58,182 nt of DNA from an uncultured bacterium (GCA_947175015.1 CAMWLE010000008.1:1-58182); one strand, 5' to 3'; counted from the first letter of the stretch, positions 27,277-36,615 are shown. Notes: generated by a model not told the origin, from the letters alone. Numbers and translations are program-made.

Positions 27277-27368
27277 AATCGGAGTTCCAATGTACCTGTT
27301 GCATTTTAAAACGGCATCGTTTATACTATACATATTATGATAAAATCAGATATGGAGCACAGCATGTT

Positions 27369-28040
27369 ATGAACGAAAGCAGCTATGAAGAATACAAAAA
27401 AAATCTATCTCATGACCAAAAGAAACACGATGGCCTTCGCAGCGGGAAAATCCGGCTTGCGGTTGGAATATGTCTGTTATTGTATACCCTGTATATTCTT
27501 CCATTCCGCGCGGACAATGTGTGTGAAATATATGGAGACGAGGTAAAAGCAGGAAAGGCTTATTATCCCCAGAAAGTTTATTATATTGAAAATTTACAGA
27601 TTTTGCGCGCAAAGACGGATAGTGACAATAACAATATCTATTGTATTGCAAAATTTCTCGATCGAGACCAAAACGATTGGATTATCTTGTTTACTCCTGG
27701 CAGAAACGAACAACTTGCGGAGCGGATCAGGTTATCCAGTTCTTTTGAAAACGAACTTAATTTGACGATAAGCGGATACTTTCAACTGCAATATCTGGAG
27801 ACTCTTCCTTTCGCGGCAGATTCCTTCTATACGGTATATGGCAGCAAATACGCTGATACCGAAGGCCAGAATATGCTAAGTCTAAATGCGGAATACCTGT
27901 GCAGTGACGGCAACTATACTCTACGGATACTCCTGCGCCCCGGCATTCCATTAGCCAGCCTTGTATGTGGAATCATCGGTGTCATATTGGGCGGATTTGC
28001 GTTGCTCAGGAATCGATCTCACAAAACGGGACGAACATAG
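27369..28040 (+). CDS. Membrane protein of unknown function
   Basis: 223 residues. A membrane segment lies at about 29-46 and another at about 192-213. The ~145 residues between, with several Tyr and Asp, are probably outside the cell. No family was recognised. The ribosome site is weak (GGAGC about 12 nt upstream). A gap of about 120 nt with small CA-rich repeats separates it from the next gene, which is also a two-segment membrane protein. Confidence 0.7.
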   Translation: MNESSYEEYKKNLSHDQKKHDGLRSGKIRLAVGICLLLYTLYILPFRADNVCEIYGDEVKAGKAYYPQKVYYIENLQILRAKTDSDNNNIYCIAKFLDRDQNDWIILFTPGRNEQLAERIRLSSSFENELNLTISGYFQLQYLETLPFAADSFYTVYGSKYADTEGQNMLSLNAEYLCSDGNYTLRILLRPGIPLASLVCGIIGVILGGFALLRNRSHKTGRT

Positions 28041-28159
28041 AACAAGAAAGCCTCAAAACATAACACCAATAGCAGTATTCACATGTAGCACGAATAGCAT
28101 CATCCACACGTAACACAAATTACAGCATCCACACAAAACAAAGAAAGGCGGAACAAAAT

Positions 28160-28873
28160 ATGACTGCATCCACAGAACACAAACTCTATCAGAAAATGAT
28201 GAAAACGGGAAAAGGAAGTATCTTAAAAGCCATCCGCATCGACAAAGGCGCCGGAAAAGGTTTGATTGCCGGAGGATTTATTCTTCTGGGCGCGGCACTC
28301 TTGTTCAGTTTTTTTGGAGGACTCATCTTCTTTGGAATTCCCGCACTTTTGCTGTTTGCAATTGGTATCTTTCTCAAGCGCAAAAGAGAAGCTTCCTGGA
28401 TTTCTTATTATCAGGAAGAAAGCGGTTATTCGGAAAGCGAGCTGCTGCAGATGGACCGTGAGCTGGCTTCTCCTGCTGTTACACTTGTAATCTGCAGAAC
28501 TCCCGGTGCTGCGACAGATAACTTCATTGCCTGCTTCTTCACAGAGCACTACATGGTCATGAACGGCGTATCTCCATATGTCCGCCGCTTAGAAGACTTT
28601 ATTGCAGCGGCCTTCTCCGACAGCACAGACATTTGGAGCATGTCCAGTTTAACAAAACAGGACAAAGAAACCAAATCCATTGGACTTTTTGCCGATACCG
28701 CCAAAAAAGCCGCTCTTTGCAGTGAAATTATACAAGAACTGCATCGCCGTAATCCGAATGTTCTCTGCGGTCAGGTGATTGTCTGCGAGGGCAGACGCTA
28801 CATATTAGAGCGTGACGGTGCGGAAATCCTGCGCTTATACCAGGAAGGACGCAAACTTGAACTCGCAAATTAA
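28160..28873 (+). CDS. Membrane protein of unknown function
   Basis: 237 residues. A Gly/Phe-rich hydrophobic hairpin at about 34-72 anchors it, and the C-terminal ~165 residues are likely cytoplasmic (CRTPGAATDNFIACFFTEHY, then LFADTAKKAALCSEII). No catalytic motif is recognised. AAAGGCGG upstream gives a usable start. Same strand as 27369, probably cotranscribed. Confidence 0.75.
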   Translation: MTASTEHKLYQKMMKTGKGSILKAIRIDKGAGKGLIAGGFILLGAALLFSFFGGLIFFGIPALLLFAIGIFLKRKREASWISYYQEESGYSESELLQMDRELASPAVTLVICRTPGAATDNFIACFFTEHYMVMNGVSPYVRRLEDFIAAAFSDSTDIWSMSSLTKQDKETKSIGLFADTAKKAALCSEIIQELHRRNPNVLCGQVIVCEGRRYILERDGAEILRLYQEGRKLELAN

Positions 28874-28890
28874 TGAAAATAACCATTCTT

Positions 28891-28952
28891 CTCACGGATT
28901 GTCTGTGCCTCTTACTGAGGCACAGCAGACGCAGGCAGCATGTCAGGAAGTG
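28891..28952 (+). repeat. Post-stop modular hairpin element, copy C (after 28160-28873)
   Basis: Plus strand: CTCACGGATTGTCTGTGCC, a CTGTGCCTC/GAGGCACAG hairpin, a decayed GCGTCTGC-type stem, GGCAGCATGTCAGGAAGTG. It is in the sense orientation 17 nt after the stop codon. It lacks the TCTAAGTC box. Because the host gene is on the plus strand, this copy shows that orientation follows transcription. Confidence 0.75.
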
Positions 28953-29024
28953 CAAAAGGACGACTGCAAAATGCGTGATACCTGCAGTCTGTTGACATAC
29001 AGATAATGCTACCCTGATAAGACA

Positions 29025-30440
29025 TCATCTATGTGTGGCAATGATCAATGTACGCCCCTTTTGCCTCTTTTGGACATACGCTTCTGCCTGTTTTCTGGTT
29101 TCGACATCCATTCCGGTAAACGGTTCATCCAGCAGAACATACGCTGACTCTGATTCCATAGCACGAACCAAGGCAACCCTGCGTTTCATCCCGCCGCTCA
29201 ACTGACTGCAGGGCTTATGCAAAGCTTCTTCTGCCAGAAGCAGCCGCAGAGCTTCCTCAGCTCGTCCATACTCCCCCGTAACAAGCGCTACATTTTTCAC
29301 TGCACTGTAATCTTCACATAGTCTGTCCTCTTGAAACACCATGCCACAAGAAAAGGAAGCCTCAATGCAGCCGCTATCCGGCACTGTCATGCCTGCCAGG
29401 ATACGCAGTAATGTGGTCTTACCGCTGCCGGAAGGACTGGTAAGATAGTATGTCTGTCCTTGCTTGTACACTGCACTGACCTTATCCAGAACCCGCTCAC
29501 CATGATACGACTTGACAATATCTATACATTTGATATTTCCTGTCAATTCTGCTGTTTTCACCACAACACAACTGCTTTCCAGGGCTTCTTCCGTTTTCCC
29601 GCCGGTGTCCCTCCTCCTTGTTGCTTCCTCACTTGGACAAGCCCTTCCTCTTGCTCTTCTCCGGCGGGCTTCATAAGGCAACTGCCCCTTACAAACCGGT
29701 TCCCATGCGAAAAAGCCCCCCACAAACCAAAGAATCACTTTTTCAAACAAAACGCTTAACAGTACGATAACTGCCGTCCATGCGAATACGCCCGCTGTGT
29801 CCAGATATATTTTTGACAGATACATTTGTTCCCCGATAGAATAATCCGGTGTACCGATAACCTCTGCCGCAATTCCCGATTTCCAGCACATTCCCAGAGA
29901 AATTTTCAGACTGCTGTACAAAAAAGGTTTTAAGGCAGGACGATAGATATAAAAAAAACGGTTCCAAAAAGGCAGACGAAACACCTGTGCCATCTCAAGG
30001 AGACGCCCGTCCGTGTTTTTCAAACCTTCCAGGGTACTGATATAAATATTGGGCAGCACCACCAGAAAGCAGATTGCAATTGATAAAAAAGATGACCCCC
30101 ACCAGATCAGAAACAGTACCACAAAAGAGGCCACCGGAATGGCCTTGATAAGATTCAGCACAGGTGCCAGCACATCCTCCAGCAAAGGATGGCGGCGGCT
30201 CCCGACAGCAAGGAGCATCGCCGCCGCAAATCCCGCAAAGAAGCCACTCCCAATGCGCAGCAGAGATCTGCCCACTGCAATATAAAAACTCCCTTTTCCC
30301 AACCTGGAAATCAGCGCCCGAAATGTCTCCAGGGGAGTGACTAACAATATTTGATTATCCACTGCCACCGCAATGCCAAACCAAACAGCCAGCCAAAATA
30401 TGAGAATAACATATTTTCTGATCTTTATCTTCCCATTCAT
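29025..30440 (-). CDS. Fused ABC permease-ATPase (SsuC/TauC-SsuB type)
   Basis: 471 residues. The N-terminal ~245 form a BPD-type permease with 6 segments and the EAA-like loop near AQVFRLPFWNRFFYIYRPAL. A basic linker (RRRRARGR...) leads to an ATPase with Walker A SPSGSGKTT, Q-loop MVFQEDRL, signature LSGGMKRRV, Walker B YVLLDEPFTGMD and H-loop IATHR. The protein stops right after the H-loop His-Arg, so the usual last 20-50 residues are absent. Start MNGKIKIRKY at 30440, 19 nt after the binding-protein gene. Separate subunits are the norm; the fusion is unusual. Confidence 0.85.
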   Translation of the reverse strand: MNGKIKIRKYVILIFWLAVWFGIAVAVDNQILLVTPLETFRALISRLGKGSFYIAVGRSLLRIGSGFFAGFAAAMLLAVGSRRHPLLEDVLAPVLNLIKAIPVASFVVLFLIWWGSSFLSIAICFLVVLPNIYISTLEGLKNTDGRLLEMAQVFRLPFWNRFFYIYRPALKPFLYSSLKISLGMCWKSGIAAEVIGTPDYSIGEQMYLSKIYLDTAGVFAWTAVIVLLSVLFEKVILWFVGGFFAWEPVCKGQLPYEARRRRARGRACPSEEATRRRDTGGKTEEALESSCVVVKTAELTGNIKCIDIVKSYHGERVLDKVSAVYKQGQTYYLTSPSGSGKTTLLRILAGMTVPDSGCIEASFSCGMVFQEDRLCEDYSAVKNVALVTGEYGRAEEALRLLLAEEALHKPCSQLSGGMKRRVALVRAMESESAYVLLDEPFTGMDVETRKQAEAYVQKRQKGRTLIIATHR

Positions 30441-30459
30441 AAACCTGTTCCATATATTG

Positions 30460-31623
30460 TTAATAATAGAAATCGTCTCCTGGCACAGCGCCGCCCACCA
30501 ATTCTGACGCAAACGTATCCAATACTGTCAAATATTTTGATAGTGCCTGCTTCATCTCATCCCCTGTGATACAAGTAATATTACACTGCGGAATCGCTTT
30601 CTGCGCAATAGCCTCCTTTGCCACAATGCCTGCTTCCACTGCCAGCGCCGCACCTGTATTTACATCCTGGTTGATAGCATCCGCACTATTCCTGTGTTCC
30701 TCCAGAAATGCCTTCACCGCTGCCTCATTCTGTTCCAGAAATTCCTTCCGCACTACGGTGACACCGGTTACCATACCGCTTCCGTCCTCCTGAACCTTCA
30801 TCCATTCCTCATTCATATCCAATACCACTTTCAAGGCTTCATTCTGCAGTAACGCTGCAGTCACAAAGGGCTGAGGCAGCAGACCGATCGCAGCCGGATT
30901 CTCTGCCAATACCGCAGCCACTTCCGCAGCCTCGGATTTGAACTCCAATGTATAATCCGCTTCCGTAAGTCCGTTTTGCTGTAAAATATATTTCAGAGAA
31001 GCCTCCGGTGTGGTACCCTTGCCCGTAAGGTAAATAGTTTTGCCCTTTAAATCCGCCACACTTGTAATTTCGGCAGTCCCGGTGACAAGGTACAGAACTC
31101 CTAACGTGTTAATGTCAATCACTGTCACACCGCCTTCTGTCTTCTGATAAAGCACTGCTGCCACATTTGCCGGAACCAATGCTATGTCAAGATCTCCTTT
31201 TACCATCAAGGGCAGCAGTTCATCCGCACCCGTTGCCATCTGGAATTCATAATCAGAAGCGGTTTCCCCCTGCTTGGCTTTTTCCATCAGAAATAACATT
31301 CCCATGGAAGTAGGGCCCTTCAGGGAACCAATACGTATATTGACAGACTCCTGTTTTCCGCACCCGCCAAAAAACATTGTACACAGCAATACCATACATA
31401 TCCCCAATACAGCAGCTCTGGCGGTACCGACATTTCCTGCTCCTGCCTTTACTCTTCTCTGCCTGAATACTGTTTTTCTTAACTTTGCGGATACGGATTC
31501 TGTTTTACCCTCTACTCTTCTCTTTCCGCGTTCCACTGTTTCAGTGTACCTTTTACTGTTTTTCTCTGTTTCTTTCCTTAATTCTTTTCCTAATTCTGTT
31601 TCCTTTTCTTTTCCTGCTCTCAT
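30460..31623 (-). CDS. ABC substrate-binding lipoprotein, NMT1/SsuA-like
   Basis: 387 residues from the first good ATG. The lipobox is FFGGC near residue 89 after the hydrophobic VLGICMVLLCTM. The binding domain (GSLKGPTSMGMLFLMEKAK, DIALVPANVAAVLYQK, LTGKGTTPEASLKYIL) is of the NMT1/THI5/SsuA type. Ligand unknown: sulfonates or a pyrimidine are possible, and no TPP riboswitch was found upstream. Odd: about 70 Lys/Glu/Arg-rich residues precede the signal peptide, so the true start may be later, though no better site is visible. Confidence 0.85.
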   Translation of the reverse strand: MRAGKEKETELGKELRKETEKNSKRYTETVERGKRRVEGKTESVSAKLRKTVFRQRRVKAGAGNVGTARAAVLGICMVLLCTMFFGGCGKQESVNIRIGSLKGPTSMGMLFLMEKAKQGETASDYEFQMATGADELLPLMVKGDLDIALVPANVAAVLYQKTEGGVTVIDINTLGVLYLVTGTAEITSVADLKGKTIYLTGKGTTPEASLKYILQQNGLTEADYTLEFKSEAAEVAAVLAENPAAIGLLPQPFVTAALLQNEALKVVLDMNEEWMKVQEDGSGMVTGVTVVRKEFLEQNEAAVKAFLEEHRNSADAINQDVNTGAALAVEAGIVAKEAIAQKAIPQCNITCITGDEMKQALSKYLTVLDTFASELVGGAVPGDDFYY

Positions 31624-31672
31624 TTTCCCTCATTTCCGCACCCATAGTGCATGTCTCATAAAATTTGTTTGC

Positions 31673-31786
31673 TCACAAATCCGGGCACAAAAATAAGCCC
31701 TTACCGCTCAGAACGCATCTTTGCAAGTCAGAATTGTGATGTACGATTCCGGTCAGCAAAACGCTTTCCGGTCTCATTCTATTCAT
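31673..31786 (-). CDS. Possible 37-residue upstream ORF
   Basis: ATG at 31786 with GGGAGGT 11 nt upstream, stop TGA at 31673, 50 nt before the binding-protein gene. The peptide (MNRMRPESVLLTGIVHHNSD...) has no recognised family. It could be a leader peptide or chance. Confidence 0.3.
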   Translation of the reverse strand: MNRMRPESVLLTGIVHHNSDLQRCVLSGKGLFLCPDL

Positions 31787-31876
31787 TTGCTGTTTTCACC
31801 TCCCACTCTACCATAATTCCATGAAAATGTAAAGCTTCACACAACAGTTTTGCATCATAAAAAAACGTCAAAAGAC

Positions 31877-31932
31877 TTGACACCAGTATAAGACTGCTGT
31901 ATTATAAAGTCACAAATAAGACGCTAGTCTTA
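31877..31932 (+). promoter_or_regulatory. blaI-type promoter with two operator dyads
   Basis: TTGACA at 31877-31882, 17-nt spacer, TATTAT at 31900-31905. Two 16-bp sites, TAAGACTGCTGTATTA (31889-31904) and TAAGACGCTAGTCTTA (31917-31932), lie 28 bp apart; the second is a full dyad. One covers the -10 and the other the start region, as expected for repression by the BlaI-like protein encoded next. Confidence 0.7.
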
Positions 31933-31949
31933 CAGAAAGAGGTGGACTT

Positions 31950-32309
31950 ATGAACATAAAACTTTTTGATTCTGAGTTAAAAGTAATGGGTGTGCTTTGG
32001 AACGAAGGCGACTGTACGGCTCGGCATATTGCTGAACTGTTGACCTGTGAATATGGCTGGAATGTCAATACCACCTACACTCTGATCAAACGCTGCATTA
32101 AAAAAGGGGCCATTCAGCGAACGGAACCCAACTTTATGTGCCATGCTCTCATCCCGAAAGAAGAAGTGCAGGAGGCGGAAACCAACGAACTGATTAACAA
32201 AATTTACGACGGCTCCGCCTACAACCTGTTCACAGCTCTGTTGGGCAGGAAAAAGCTTACTGCTGACCAGATCGAAAAGCTGAAACAGACCATCGAGGAA
32301 TGGGAGTGA
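31950..32309 (+). CDS. BlaI/MecI-type repressor
   Basis: 119 residues. The winged-helix start (FDSELKVMGVLWNEGDCTARHIAELL, read in two parts) and VNTTYTLIKRCIKKGAI are the family hallmarks, and a C-terminal dimerisation helix follows. AGAGGTGG precedes the ATG. Such repressors are cleaved when the partner membrane protease is triggered. No beta-lactamase gene is present, so its targets may be only this operon. Confidence 0.92.
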   Translation: MNIKLFDSELKVMGVLWNEGDCTARHIAELLTCEYGWNVNTTYTLIKRCIKKGAIQRTEPNFMCHALIPKEEVQEAETNELINKIYDGSAYNLFTALLGRKKLTADQIEKLKQTIEEWE

Positions 32310-32319
32310 GGTGGTTCAC

Positions 32320-33852
32320 ATGAACTTATTACAAATGAGTCTGTCCGGCGCAATTTTTATATTTATTGTGATCGTGATTCGGGCGTTTACCATTCATAAA
32401 CTGCCCAAGATAACTTTCCTGGCCCTGTGGGACATTGCCCTGCTCCGCCTGCTTTTGCCCGTGACGTTCCGTTTTCCGTTCAGTGTCTATTCCATATTGC
32501 GTAGGAACGTCCCGGTGTTGGATACTCTTGAAAGTGGTATTGCCAATTTTACCGCCGACATTTTACCAAACCAGCCGCCAGGTATGGAAACCGAAACCGT
32601 ACAAGCAGTTCTGACAGTTCAAAACGATACGATATCCGTCTCTGTTTTTTTCATTATTTGGGCTGTCGGCGCAGCGATTACAGCAGCATTTTTTATAGTG
32701 CAAATCTTTCGCTGCCAACATGAATTCAAAACAGCTCTGCCCGTCCAAAACGATATTATATTGCTTTGGCGCAGGGAACATCCTCTATGGAGAACAATAG
32801 ACATCCGGCAGCTCACCGGCCTCTCCACACCTTTGACCTACGGTGTTCTTCACCCGGTTATCTTAATACCCAAACATACGGATTGGAGCAACGAACGGCA
32901 GATGCAGTATATATTGTTCCATGAGTATGTACATATCCGTCGTTTTGATATGATCAGAAAACTCATTGCCTCAGCCGCCTTGTGCATCCATTGGTTCAAC
33001 CCGCTGGTATGGATAATGTATATTATGTTTCAACGGGACATTGAACTGTCTTGTGATGAGTGTGTCATTCGACACTTTGGCAGGAAACATCGCAAAGAAT
33101 ACGCCATGACACTGCTCCACATGGAAGAACAGAGAAGTACCCTGACACCCTTCAGCAATTATTTTAGTAAAAATGCAACCGAAGAAAGGATAAAAGCTAT
33201 TATGAAGTTCAAGAAAAAAACAATCTTCGCTCTCACTTTTGCTGTTATCATTGTAGGCATAGGAGCCGTGGTGATATTTGCAAAAGCACCCATAGCAAAT
33301 GTCACAGACTTTGGAGATATTCTTCGGGGAGAGGCTCCGTTCTTCTATGTATCAGAGGGGACGGCGGCATCTAAACATATTGTCGATGTTCCCGCCCTCT
33401 TTGATCCCTATGATACTGATATGAAAATATGGAATTTTGCTGTAGAGGATTTAGACGGAGACGGAAATCCGGAAGTTATTTTATCTGTATTCGGCGCAGC
33501 AGGTGACATGGGTGGATACCTGATCCTGCATCAGATGGATGGTAAGATTTATGGCTATCCTGCCAATAATAGAACTTTGATGAACCTGAAAGAGGATGGC
33601 ACTTACAGCTATTCGGATCCTACGGGAGTAGTGGAAGGCGGCATTTGTTCCATTGCTGATTTTACCGAGACAGGTTACACCATAGACAAAATTACCTATG
33701 GCCAAGGCACTTATAAAGGATGGGAATCCTTTGTTGTAAATCACCAGACTGCCACAGAGGAAGAATTCCTGACATCTGATGCCGAGCAAGCGAAAAAACC
33801 AGATGCAGCGTGGTATGATTTCACCACCGAAAATGTCAATTCAGGATTTTAG
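32320..33852 (+). CDS. BlaR1-type M56 membrane metalloprotease with unusual outer domain
   Basis: 510 residues. The N-terminal membrane segments and the zinc site HEYVHIRRFD near residue 207, followed by LSCDECVIR, define M56. After a further membrane segment near 305-320, the outer C-terminal ~190 residues include DLDGDGNPEVIL, an FG-GAP/EF-hand-like calcium loop. A penicillin-binding domain is not evident, so the signal is probably not a beta-lactam. It starts about 10 nt after the repressor; GAGGTGG favours ATG 32320 over GTG 32311. Confidence 0.88.
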   Translation: MNLLQMSLSGAIFIFIVIVIRAFTIHKLPKITFLALWDIALLRLLLPVTFRFPFSVYSILRRNVPVLDTLESGIANFTADILPNQPPGMETETVQAVLTVQNDTISVSVFFIIWAVGAAITAAFFIVQIFRCQHEFKTALPVQNDIILLWRREHPLWRTIDIRQLTGLSTPLTYGVLHPVILIPKHTDWSNERQMQYILFHEYVHIRRFDMIRKLIASAALCIHWFNPLVWIMYIMFQRDIELSCDECVIRHFGRKHRKEYAMTLLHMEEQRSTLTPFSNYFSKNATEERIKAIMKFKKKTIFALTFAVIIVGIGAVVIFAKAPIANVTDFGDILRGEAPFFYVSEGTAASKHIVDVPALFDPYDTDMKIWNFAVEDLDGDGNPEVILSVFGAAGDMGGYLILHQMDGKIYGYPANNRTLMNLKEDGTYSYSDPTGVVEGGICSIADFTETGYTIDKITYGQGTYKGWESFVVNHQTATEEEFLTSDAEQAKKPDAAWYDFTTENVNSGF

Positions 33853-33885
33853 TATAAACCTCCATGCGTTATGCAGAATACTATA

Positions 33886-33937
33886 CTCACGAGCGATAAA
33901 GTTTGCCGCAATGACCATGACAGCTATCGCTCGTGAG
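33886..33937 (+). terminator. Hairpin after the BlaR1-like gene
   Basis: A perfect 13-bp inverted repeat, CTCACGAGCGATA and TATCGCTCGTGAG, with a 26-nt loop. No clear T-run follows, so the terminator role is uncertain. Confidence 0.45.
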
Positions 33938-34018
33938 TTGGGTTATATGGCAAGTTTTTGTGACCGTGAGTATAAATTCAGTGTTTTTCATGACACTTGG
34001 CAGACTGTATGACAATCC

Positions 34019-34819
34019 TCAAATCCGCACATCTACCGGCGCATATTTTTCTGCCCATCTCAGACCTGACTCTGCTGTATGGATACCCGCAGCCTCTTCG
34101 TCCTTCTCTGCACCCCTGAACTCTTCCATTACATCGTTTTCTTCCTTGTCCGTCACATCGGCTTTATGGTCCTTCTCTGCTGTATTCTTTTTATAGTTTG
34201 CCTCATTTTCCCTGGACGCTTCCTCCAAATTCTTATTTATGTCCGACAAAGTTTTCGTCTGCGCATTGCCTGCGGAAGCGGCCCTGTCTTCTACCTCTGC
34301 CAACTGCGCCTCCTTTGCCGAAGTATCTCCTCCGGTATTCCTGTCCAGCGCAATTTCTACCTTCATAACATTTGCCCGGCCTTCCAGTTGTGCCTTTGCA
34401 TTTCCCTGTGCCTGCGCCTGTTTCATGGCAGAATCTGCGGACAGAAGTGTCTGCATACTTGCCCCTGGCATTCCTGCATCCGTTTTTCCGGCTTTTTTCT
34501 GTTCCTGTTTTGCCGCCCCCTGTTCATTTTCTGCGGCATCGTTCTTTTTCTGCATAGCCTGCCTTCTCAATTCCATCTGATGCTGTCTGAGCTGGTTATT
34601 CAGATTGGAAATCTCCTGACTGATTTCCTGTTTCTTTTTCATCTTATCCTCAGGGGACAACTGCTGATTAGAGGCAATCTCTTGCAGCTTCTTCTGCGCA
34701 TCAGCAATCTGTTTCTGAAGATTCTTGCTGTATGCATCCGTTGCCTGCCCCAGTCCCACCGGCGATGCCTGTGAATTTGTTCCCTGTAATGCCATTCCAT
34801 TAATATTGCTTACTGTCAT
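34019..34819 (-). CDS. FlxA-like coiled-coil protein
   Basis: 266 residues. A coiled coil at about 28-92 (KNLQKQIADAQKKLQEIA, then KKKQEISQEISNLNNQLRQ) is the FlxA-like pattern. A Lys/Glu/Ala-rich region and an acidic tail follow. No membrane segment or signal peptide. GGAGG precedes the ATG. Similar proteins are widespread in gut Clostridia with unknown role. Convergent with the BlaR1-like gene. Confidence 0.75.
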   Translation of the reverse strand: MTVSNINGMALQGTNSQASPVGLGQATDAYSKNLQKQIADAQKKLQEIASNQQLSPEDKMKKKQEISQEISNLNNQLRQHQMELRRQAMQKKNDAAENEQGAAKQEQKKAGKTDAGMPGASMQTLLSADSAMKQAQAQGNAKAQLEGRANVMKVEIALDRNTGGDTSAKEAQLAEVEDRAASAGNAQTKTLSDINKNLEEASRENEANYKKNTAEKDHKADVTDKEENDVMEEFRGAEKDEEAAGIHTAESGLRWAEKYAPVDVRI

Positions 34820-35026
34820 CTTCTACAATTCCTCCTGTTCCATATTCCGCAGCAGCCTTTCCGGCGCCATATCCTTGATACCATGCGGACGGCCTCTATC
34901 GGGACGCTGCGGTTTGGGCTTCTTATATTTTATATCTCGGTTCGCTCACAGAAAAAAACAGACCTTTGTTGTGAAGCACACATTTTATGTTGTAAAGCAA
35001 ATACTCCCCTTTTGAATACTCCACTT

Positions 35027-35130
35027 CACATTTACAGACATGCCGCAAACCTGGAAGTATGCCTGTCCAAAGCGAACTTGTTCGTTTGCCTTCTAAAAAA
35101 GGCTTCGCCATTCCTTGGATATGACTTAGA
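35027..35130 (-). repeat. Post-stop modular hairpin element, copy E (after the histidine kinase)
   Basis: Minus strand: TCTAAGTC box 15 nt after the kinase stop, a GCCTTTTTTAGAAGGC stem-loop, a CGAAC/GTTCG hairpin in AAACGAACAAGTTCGCTTT, then GCGGCATG and TGTAAATGTG. The GTGCC module is missing. Nothing else was seen in 34820-35145. Confidence 0.7.
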
Positions 35131-35145
35131 TAATCTTCATTTCCT

Positions 35146-36615
35146 TTATACTATCATCAGCATAACACTCAACACAAACTCTCTTCCCTCCTGGCTGATA
35201 TCAATATCTCCATTATATCTCTGTGCTACCTTCTGTATACTGACAAGTCCGAACCCATGCCCTGCTCCTTTTTTCGCAGTTTTAGGAAGACCGCTTTCCT
35301 CATCTATTGCCCGCAAGCCCATCATGCTGTTTCTGATTTCTATCATCCACGCATTCCGCATTTGATACGACTTAACCAAAACAAACGGATTTTCGCATTC
35401 CCCAGCTGCCTCCATTGCATTATTCAGTGCATTATTTAAGATGATACTGACATCAAACGCGTCCACCTTAGTCTGTGCAGGATAATGAAATTCACAGCAA
35501 AAGGAAATCCCTTTCTCCGCTGCTTCATCACACTTCTCCCTTAATATCACATCTGTAATCGGATTGCCGCTGCTAATCTCTAAAATCGTTTTCTCCACAT
35601 GCTTTTTTAACTGCGCCATATATTTCCCGGCAATTTCGCTTTTTCCAACACTTTCCCCTATCTTGCTGCTTCCTCCGTCCTTAACACCTCCGCTTTTCCC
35701 GATAAATTCTCCTTTCTCATCCTCTTCCTCCACCCTCGCTTGCCCATAGATGCTTTCCAACACCATGACATGATTCGCCATATCATGCTTCAAACTGCGG
35801 ATATCCACATACAACCGCTCCACCTCATTCAGATGCCTTTTCATATCCTCCATCTGCCTTGACAGTATCGCTTCCTCCTTTTCTTTCCGCTGCCCGTCCT
35901 TGATATGTTGATAAGAAATAATGACCGTAAGCAACGCCGCAAAAGATACCGCCATATACAATGCCCGGAACCAGATATACTCCTGATGAATATCATACAT
36001 GTACTGTCCCGAATCCATCTCATATATATTACAAAAATAACTGCTGATCCAGTATCCTGCCACCACGGACATGGATGGCGCAAGCAAAAGGGCAAACTCC
36101 CGCTTCGTCATATTCTCCTGTTTATAGTGATAAGCCCTGTGAATGACCTTGATCAACAATCCTTTGGCAGAGATATCCATTGACACAAATAAAATCTCCA
36201 TCACCAGCCAAAGCGCCCATTGCCGGAAAGCAAATTCTATGAACGGCGAACGCATAACAATTACATGATACATCATATCCCAAGGACCCAGAATGACTCC
36301 CCAGGCTATCCATTCCAGCAAATAAAATGTAACTGCAAGAAATACTTTCTGCTCCGGATTTCTTCTGTCCAACCAATACATAACAAGGAAAACCGCTGTC
36401 ACACCAATTCCATAACAAATTTTATTGTCTACTTCATAAGGGTAAAATCTCAGTGCCAGCATCACCAAGGCATAGGTGATTCCCACCATCCACGTCTGCT
36501 TCTCAGACCGCAGAAACGGCTTCACAAAACGCCAAAAGAGAATTCCTGATATGCAGTTTTCCAACACACCGCCGGCATACATCACCACATCCCCATAGAA
36601 TTCCCAATTCACCAT
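35146..36615 (-). CDS. GHKL sensor histidine kinase (LytTR system)
   Basis: 489 residues. Six or seven membrane segments occupy about 1-230. A coiled coil leads to the phospho-acceptor region RSLKHDMANHVMVLES near 280 (His in LKHD). An acidic insert follows near 300-330, then the ATPase domain with N-box NNALNNAMEAAGEC and G-box GAGHGFGLVSI. The type is that of AgrC-like kinases. It overlaps the regulator gene by 7 nt. Confidence 0.92.
   Translation of the reverse strand: MVNWEFYGDVVMYAGGVLENCISGILFWRFVKPFLRSEKQTWMVGITYALVMLALRFYPYEVDNKICYGIGVTAVFLVMYWLDRRNPEQKVFLAVTFYLLEWIAWGVILGPWDMMYHVIVMRSPFIEFAFRQWALWLVMEILFVSMDISAKGLLIKVIHRAYHYKQENMTKREFALLLAPSMSVVAGYWISSYFCNIYEMDSGQYMYDIHQEYIWFRALYMAVSFAALLTVIISYQHIKDGQRKEKEEAILSRQMEDMKRHLNEVERLYVDIRSLKHDMANHVMVLESIYGQARVEEEDEKGEFIGKSGGVKDGGSSKIGESVGKSEIAGKYMAQLKKHVEKTILEISSGNPITDVILREKCDEAAEKGISFCCEFHYPAQTKVDAFDVSIILNNALNNAMEAAGECENPFVLVKSYQMRNAWMIEIRNSMMGLRAIDEESGLPKTAKKGAGHGFGLVSIQKVAQRYNGDIDISQEGREFVLSVMLMIV

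Noticed and set aside
31624..31870. TPP riboswitch upstream of the NMT1/THI5-like binding protein
   Set aside because: Searched for by eye because of the protein family; the CUGAGA and GAACCUGA boxes are absent.
32563..32828. Minus-strand ORFs inside the BlaR1-like gene
   Set aside because: They are antisense shadows of a well-supported membrane protease with intact motifs.
33853..34012. Short plus-strand frame after the BlaR1-like gene (MTAIARELGYMASF)
   Set aside because: It looks faintly like a DNA-binding fragment but has no ribosome site, and the perfect inverted repeat in it explains the sequence better.
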